Source: Coprinellus micaceus
Lineage: Eukaryota; Basidiomycota; Agaricomycetes; Agaricales; Psathyrellaceae
DNA: 64,000 nt
Reading direction: 5' to 3'
Assembly (NCBI GenBank): GCA_951394405.1
Contig: OX596341.1
Location: 2,604,001-2,668,000 of the forward strand
The notes beneath the pieces are model-generated. The model was not told where the DNA came from, did not search any database, and was given only the letters and a program-made list of their open reading frames with translations. Shown here piece by piece: positions 58,301 through 64,000 of the stretch; position 1 is the stretch's first letter; every line of letters starts with the position of its first letter. The position numbers were made by a program, and so were the translations under genes.

Positions 58301-59385
58301 GGGGCTTGTCGAGAAACACGCTCCTTCACCGCCTCAGACTCAAGCTGTACCGAGGGTTCCGAATGAGCGGCTCGTTTGCCTTTGGGGCGGGAAGGTTCAG
58401 CTATTTTGTCGGTGGAGATGCGATTTTCTTCAATATTATTTTCGGCGCTTGTAGCTTGGTATTCACCAGTCGCAACTGCCTGCCCAGAGCCCCTCTTTCG
58501 GGTAGGCTTATCAACTGCAATCTTGGCGATGGGCACCAGCTGCAACTGCGGCCCCTGATTTACAACGAGGGGTTTGCGGGCCTTGGTGGCTTTCCCGGTT
58601 CTGGAGAACGATTGAATTCTGCAGTGCCCTCCATTAATATCGGACGCAGTCAATTCAAAAGGCAACGAAACTTACGGGCTATTGGATTCTGAAGTCTGCG
58701 CATCTGCGTCTGCGGCTGCGTCTTGGGAGAGCGCACGCCGCTTGTTAGAGGGCGATGGGTCTGGATGGGAAGCGGACTTCCTTTTCTCCCCGCGGGGGAA
58801 TGGGGTGAAGATTTCTGAATCCGTAAGCGATGGCGAGGCCGCACGAGCATCGTTAATCTGTCTCAATTCATCTGAAGATACGGGAGACTGGTTCCTATCG
58901 GTCCTTCTAGGCAAGACGGCCGAGCCCACACCCTTCCCAGATGAATCGGACTTTCCTTCGGAGCTCTGTACGCCCCCTTCGTCGAGGTTCACTGGCTGAG
59001 GTCTGAAGCTCAGCTCACGCTCCGATCTTCATTAGCAAGTGGTGTCAGTCATACGAAGTGACAGAGAATGTTGGCACGCCACCTGCGGAGTTCATGTTCT
59101 GGGTCTTCCTCTACGATAGAAGGTTCATAATTCAGCTCACGAGGACTGGCGACTGGCTTACGGGGAACTGCCTCGAAGGTGCGCATGAGATCACCGTATG
59201 ATTGGTCAGCCCAATTCGCGCGTCTGCGGCTAAAATGGTCAGATATTGGACAATCGGGGATGGGCATTCGGTACGGACCTGACTGGCTGGGTAGATATAC
59301 GTTGAACATACGCCTCCAACGTTTCTTCTGGCGCGGCAACGATTGCATCTTGTTCAGCGAAGAAACTCTCGATATCATGCACCAT
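55372..59385 (-). CDS. family X DNA polymerase with BRCT domain (Pol lambda/Pol4 type)
   Basis: Eighteen exons: 55372..55460, 55522..55636, 55689..55700, 55757..55959, 56011..56081, 56142..56193, 56243..56305, 56364..56483, 56538..56637, 56687..56778, 56835..57030, 57089..57181, 57231..57438, 57492..57841, 57895..58618, 58676..59026, 59083..59229, 59279..59385; 1030 residues. BRCT at about 420-530 (LQGYNVFYTGGERQ ... VTHIVTD ... TVKWTWVTFGMS). 8-kDa/fingers: SRYACDNKQAVVAHSPNQDI, AYSKAIRALKTYPKRI, AIGEKTAKKIAEI. Palm: GSFRRGKSTCGDIDVLITRP (Asp875, Asp877) and RRIDIL (Asp942). C-terminal YYTGDDIFNRAMR and GYSLNQRGLY. Such enzymes fill gaps in base excision repair and end joining. The region before BRCT (about 415 residues, charged, low-complexity) is much longer than in Pol lambda. 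Exon 55689..55700 is 12 nt. Confidence 0.92.
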
Positions 59386-60231
59386 GATATTCCTGTGAGT
59401 GATTATGTCTTGAATCGCCAGTTTTAAGGCTTCAATCGCCGTATTCCAGTCAGATGGTGGACGTTCAAGTCAGACCACGTCGTCAGTGCGGGGTCCAGTC
59501 ATCGAGTCAACAATTGTGATGGTGGTAGCTGTCCACAATCGTCGCGGGGTTGGAAAATCATTAATTGGTTTGTGAATGGGCCAGGCGTCGTGGGAACTTC
59601 GTGACAGTCACGAAGCACCGCGTCTTCACGTGATATAGTCACACGTCACGCTTTTTGGGTTTGGGCTGATTTGGGCTGATCGTCCTGCGTCATCTTCTCC
59701 CCCACCATGTCCCGACCTTCGATGGAAAGCCCCTGGAATCGCTTTCCCACTCATTGAATCGCCGTTCAAAGTGTCATATTATCTGTCCTCTCAAGCCTTG
59801 AGCCAGAACCGTCCAGGGTTTAATAGGTACGCAGTTTATGGATGAAATATGAAATGGGAAACGAACTCACGAAACACAAGATGCGGTGGCCGGGCTTGGC
59901 GATTTCATACATGCTGCGATCATCAGAGAAGCATTTCATTCTCCTCGCACTCAGCCTGGGTTCGGAGAGTCTCTTGGTGTGATGCTTCTGGCTTTATTGA
60001 ATCGGGCGAGCCGAAGCGTCACTTCGACCCTTATCACAGCGATGGGGGAGATTTCTGTGAACATCGCCGTTGAATTCATCCGCGAAATGGCGGGAACGAT
60101 TCGTGTTCCGGGGGGTGAAGTAAAATTTGTGAAAAAGCATTCTTTGCGCCGATCCAGATTCGCGATGCCCCAAAGACTCGACATATAAAGCCGAAGTGCA
60201 TCTGGATTTCATTCCCCAAGTCACTTCATCG
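59386..60231. other. divergent promoter region, Pol X / methyltransferase
   Basis: 846 bp between head-to-head genes. A 100-codon plus frame at 59886-60188 has no features and is not called. The TATA box at 60184 serves the methyltransferase gene. Confidence 0.5.
60184..60189 (+). promoter_or_regulatory. TATA box of the methyltransferase gene
   Basis: CATATAAAG about 45 bp before the start codon. Confidence 0.5.
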
Positions 60232-61505
60232 ATGTCTGACAACCACGACACCTCACATCACAGCAACGGCGAGGCTGAGGTGGAAGGATCCCAGGATCCC
60301 TTGACCGACGACGACACCATCCTGACCGACGAAGAGTATGGCTCACCGGAGTCGTCTCTCGAAGAGGTACAAGACGAGGAAATCGCCGATTATTTCCTGG
60401 AGATTAACGGTCGACTATATCCCTCCCATGAGGGTGCTCCCTACCCCCTCCCTGTGGACACACCAGAGAATGATGTAGGTCTTTAGGCATTGTGTTGCGG
60501 ATTGAAGCTCACTTTTCGAACGCGTTGGTAGCGAACTAAGGCGAACCATACAATCCTCAGGCGCTTAATCGGCGCCAATCACCGTGGTCCGGTGACCGCT
60601 GTTTTGGCTGTGAACTTAGATCGCCAACCTCGTGTCCTCGACCTTTGCTGTGGAGTAGGAACTTGGTCAGTTCCATTTCACGATCACGGACACGCGTAAT
60701 GAAAGTGAACCGTAATTCTAATAGTTCCTCTATAGGGTCAAGGACATGTCGGCGGATTTTCCTCACGCGCAGATCATCGGTGTTGACATCGGTAAGTTAC
60801 TCTATCTCCGAAACCAGCTACCGTCGATTGATAGTCATCTCTGCAGTGCCACTGGCGACGCGCTACCCTCCCCGCAACGTTCAGTTTGAAATCTGGGACG
60901 TGAACTCTCCGTTGCGCTGGACCGACGGGCACTTTGATTTGATCCATTCCCGGGATGTGGCGCTATCCGTACGAAGCTGCCCACTCTCCTTCCAACCTTT
61001 ACTGACTCCCTTCTAGGTTTTTGACTATGGGGCGCTCGTGAACGAAGCTGCTCGCATTCTTCGGCCTGGTGGTCTTTTCCTCTCAGTCGAATGGTCAAAC
61101 CATATTTCTCTCCACCCCTCGATCCCAGGAGACGTCGAAACCCATGCTCCCAGCTCGACTCATTTCTACGACACAGTCAATCATAGCCTTGCCACGCTCG
61201 GCGTCAACTCGGACGGGTTTGCCGCTTCCAGCCTCATTGCAAACTCGCCTCATTTCACCAACGTGACAGTGGAGCAGATCGATGTGCCCATTGGTATCTG
61301 GCACCCGGAGGAAGAGCTACGTCAGATCGGCTCCTCATTCAGAGCAGCGCAGAAGAGGCTAGCTCATGCGTACAAGCGCATGCTCCTGAGTGCGGGCATG
61401 TCTTCCGAAGGGGTTGATACACTTATCGATGACTTTGTTCACGATCTATACACGACTGACGGTCTGATGATGGCGGTATACCTGACGTCGGCTGAACGTG
61501 TTTGA
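60232..61505 (+). CDS. SAM-dependent methyltransferase, fungal LaeA/TMT-like
   Basis: Exons: 60232..60474, 60541..60665, 60736..60791, 60847..60968, 61017..61505; 344 residues. After an acidic N-terminus come FLEINGRLYPSHEGAPYPLP, motif I VLDLCCGVGTW (about 113-123), HAQIIGVDIVPLATRYPPRN, DVNSPLRWTDGHFDLIHSRD, and ARILRPGGLFLSVEW. This is the class I Rossmann methyltransferase layout common in large fungal families similar to LaeA and trans-aconitate methyltransferases. Motif I has Cys-Cys in place of the usual Gly-Xaa. Substrate unknown. It is not next to biosynthetic genes, so a secondary-metabolism role is not implied. Confidence 0.9.
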
Positions 61506-62213
61506 GGGCGAGGCACATGACGCGGTTGCAGGGTGTGTCTTGTCCGCGTTCCTCTACTGCTTTCCCCCGGGACTCAATTGCATACTTGGCCTTGATAGAT
61601 TGATAGGTACTTCTCCGGATTGGCGGTGCTGGGCTGCCGCCGCTTCTTTGATCTATGTTTCGTCTCCCTGCAATTCTCTGCCTAGCTGCGGTATGTACAT
61701 TATGTTGATATTCGGTGTGGTACATACCTATCCTGTTCTTCCCTTGTCCGAGCTCAGCGGCGCTTACCTTCTCGGGAAAGTCACTTCCCTTGGCTCGATT
61801 GTGGGGTCGACCACACAGCAGGATCAGCACCACTCATCTTCCCCAGTCTTCGATTTCGCCCCATCTGGACCCACAAGATCAATCATTAGCCAGCCCCTCA
61901 GCCTCGAGCAACGCTCCCACACAACCGCCCATCACCTTCTACGTGCTCCCCTTCTTCGTTCTCACCTCAGGCTACCAGCTGGCAACTGCGGCAAACATCT
62001 CCTCGTAAGTACAGTTGAGCGCTGTTCTCGACGGACTTCGGCGCTTGGTTTGAGCATCGCAGCATCGGGTGCTTTTTGATTGTAGGACTTGTCAACAGCT
62101 TTGGTCGTCGAAAATGCGCCCGACGGCAGGTCCTGCTCCCACCATTCGGTCGATCCTTGGGAGAATACTATATATATGGTCTTGCCTCATCACTAACGGA
62201 CGATGATCTAACC
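61506..62213. other. intergenic
   Basis: 708 bp between two plus-strand genes. The long open frame overlapping the methyltransferase stop has no protein-like features. Confidence 0.5.
62168..62177 (+). promoter_or_regulatory. TATA box of the GH-like gene
   Basis: ACTATATATATGG about 40 bp before the start codon. Confidence 0.5.
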
Positions 62214-63698
62214 ATGATCTCCCCTCAGATGCGGTGGGCGTCTTTTGCCCTGGCTACCCTCCTTGCAGGGCTAAGCCCAGTTTTCGCGCAGACATGGTGC
62301 GGTAAGAACTACATGCGCAATCAAACTATCGTTCCGCCTGGTGGGTCCTACTCGCTCTCCTAAATTGCACTTCAATCCTAATATTTGCATAATTCAGGTG
62401 GTCAATTCCCAAAGCCTAGCGAATCCTCGTCCCCACTTCTCGTCTTCCGTTGCAGCCAGACGATTCGACCTTATCTCCCACACGACACGGGAAACTCCCC
62501 TACCGTCCTCGTGTCATCTTGGATTTCCAACACTTCATACCCCGACTCACTAGCATGGTCTCCTCCCCCAGGCTTCCCTGGTCCATTCGATGCTCGGAAC
62601 CTCACCATCACCGTCACTGTGGACGGCCAGAATGTGGCTTCTGGGACCACCCCTGAGATTCCTACTGGAGGTGACCCTGATCGGACGAGGAATCAGGTCG
62701 TCAAAGACTACTATGAGCTTCCGCTGGACCTTGCTAAACTTCAGCCGCGAAAGGAGCACTTCACCCTCGAGTGCACGGCCAGGTTACCGGATGGACAGGA
62801 GTTCAAGGCCACCAGCCCGCTGTCCTACCTTCCTGAACTTTCCGGGGATGAAATTGGAAGTGTGACGAAATTGGATGGGAGGTCGGGCGCGCTCTTGGTG
62901 CAGAGCAATGAAGGGCCAGGGAGGTTCAAGGAGACCTTCCCTATCGGGTTCTACACCCAATTTAATAATTACCTTACCAACTTGACCGTCCTGTCCGAGT
63001 TGAAGAATCAAGGGTACGTCCTAATTCTTTTGGATTATGTTCTTCTGATGACTGACCGCCGGGACAGATTTAACGTCATTCATCCAATCCCACCATTCCC
63101 CAACACCACCCAGCTCGACAGGGTTCTAGACGAGATGGAGAAGCTCGGGCTCTACCTCATGTACGACATGCGGTGGACGTACCAGAACGACTCTAGTATG
63201 ACTTCCGAAGTCAATCGCATCAAGAAGCGTACCAATCTCCTCCTCTGGTACACCGCGGACGAGCCCGACGGTACCTCGGACCCCCTCGACGCCACGACCA
63301 AATCGTACAACCTCATCAACTCGCTCGACGGGGGCGACAATTCCGGAGGCTCTGGATATCACCCCGTGTCTCTCGTGCTCAATTGCCAGGACTATCAGTT
63401 TACCCCGTATGCTTCCGGCGCAGACATCGTCATGACGGATGTATACCCAATCGGCAACAATGTTACCTTCTCGGAGCCTTGGGGAACGGAGTGTACCCCA
63501 GACTACGGGGACTGCGGGTGCGATAATTGCAAGGGTTCTCTGAGAGATATCTCGGATAGGCTCGAGGATTATCGCGACCGGCTGTACACGAATGGGTGGT
63601 ACCGGGGGGCCCTTGATCCCGTACCACCATGGTCGGTGATTTTCCCACGCGTGGGACAAGGGCAGGGAACGCCAACAACGGCGCTGGAAGGTCAATGA
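62214..63698 (+). CDS. secreted glycoside-hydrolase-like protein, C-terminally short
   Basis: Exons: 62214..62340, 62398..63013, 63068..63698; 457 residues. Signal peptide (MRWASFALATLLAGLSPVFA, possibly preceded by MISPQ) and a start TWCGKNYMRNQTIVPPGGQF. A beta-rich domain (VSSWISNTSYPDSLAW ... LTITVTVDGQNV) is followed by a TIM-barrel-like part: FNVIHPIPPF, LYLMYDMRWTY, NLLLWYTADEPDG (putative acid/base Glu), DIVMTDVYPIGNN and YTNGWYRGALDPVPPWSV. Agaricomycete relatives I know of run on after PPWSV through a further ~150 residues; here the frame ends 21 codons later and I find no downstream exon in the last 300 bp. It may be truncated. A donor-like GTGATT directly after TGGTCG could lead to an exon outside the window. 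Confidence 0.72.
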
Positions 63699-64000
63699 CC
63701 AACCACGAAAGCGCCTGAGGCATCCCTTAGGTCCAGACATGCCACCCCCGAAGCCAAGCAAACGAGGATCAACCAGACAGACTGGAGGACGAGGGAGACA
63801 GGAGAGATGAACTCCGCACGCGCCACGTTGCACGCTTCCAACCCCCACCCCAACCAAATCCAGACTCCTACCTCCATGCTACGAGGTAAGCCAAGTCAAA
63901 ATGTCGCCCACATCGACCAGCGAGGCAAACCACACCCCCAGTAGAACCCCCCAGAACGAACGAAAAGAGACTCGGATATTTATATACCACCTCCTATCGA
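63699..64000. other. window end, flank of the GH-like gene
   Basis: No gene recognised. TTTATATACC near 63978 could be a TATA box for a gene beyond the window. Confidence 0.4.

Noticed and set aside
61498..62079. 193-codon plus frame overlapping the methyltransferase stop
   Set aside because: Overlaps a well-supported stop codon, lacks a domain, and reads through a presumed 3' UTR and promoter.
1..64000. CRISPR arrays, bacterial operons, rRNA genes
   Set aside because: None present; gene structure is entirely that of a fungal nuclear chromosome.

Overview
This window is nuclear DNA of a filamentous basidiomycete, most likely an Agaricomycete. Genes are dense and cut by many short introns (mostly 45-65 nt, GT-AG, two clear GC-AG cases). 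The gene families also point there: WSC repeats, 7TM proteins of basidiomycete type, a velvet regulator, an expansin-like DPBB protein and a NEO1 flippase. Nearly all models below were spliced by hand, and each spliced reading frame closes as an exact multiple of three.

Layout. 0-11 kb: 3' end of a secreted WSC-domain gene (+), tRNA-Arg(CCU) (-), a large aminoglycoside-phosphotransferase-like protein (-), a BCS1-like AAA ATPase (-) and a tandem beta-sandwich surface-type protein (-). 11.1-14.4 kb: a non-coding, nested pair of TIR elements with TA target duplications. 14.4-21.2 kb: a quinone-reductase-type oxidoreductase (-), a seven-transmembrane protein (-) and the La RNA chaperone (-). 22-27.2 kb: a PX-domain/GH18-chitinase fusion gene (+) and a four-TM membrane protein (+). 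27.4-36 kb: an F-box pseudogene remnant, a TMEM135-like membrane protein (-), an orphan Agaricomycete protein (-), a FAR1-like zinc-finger protein (+) and an intact F-box paralogue (-). 36.4-45 kb: an MFS transporter (-), the NEO1 P4-ATPase (-) and a GNAT-like acetyltransferase (+). 45-50.4 kb: a gene-poor stretch leading into a velvet regulator (+). 54.4-64 kb: a small secreted DPBB protein (-), a BRCT-containing family-X DNA polymerase (-), a SAM methyltransferase (+) and a C-terminally short secreted glycoside-hydrolase-like protein (+).

The genes form no operon or obvious metabolic cluster; this is an ordinary chromosome arm with housekeeping genes (La, NEO1, Pol X, BCS1-like, tRNA) mixed with lineage-specific ones. 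Several touch the cell wall or surface (WSC, GH18, DPBB, GH-like), but they are not visibly co-regulated.

The most unusual item is the PX-GH18 fusion. The PX domain and the start of the chitinase barrel lie in one uninterrupted exon and no signal peptide is present, which suggests a chitinase-fold protein held at phosphoinositide-bearing membranes on the cytosolic side. Next in interest is the nested TIR element pair.
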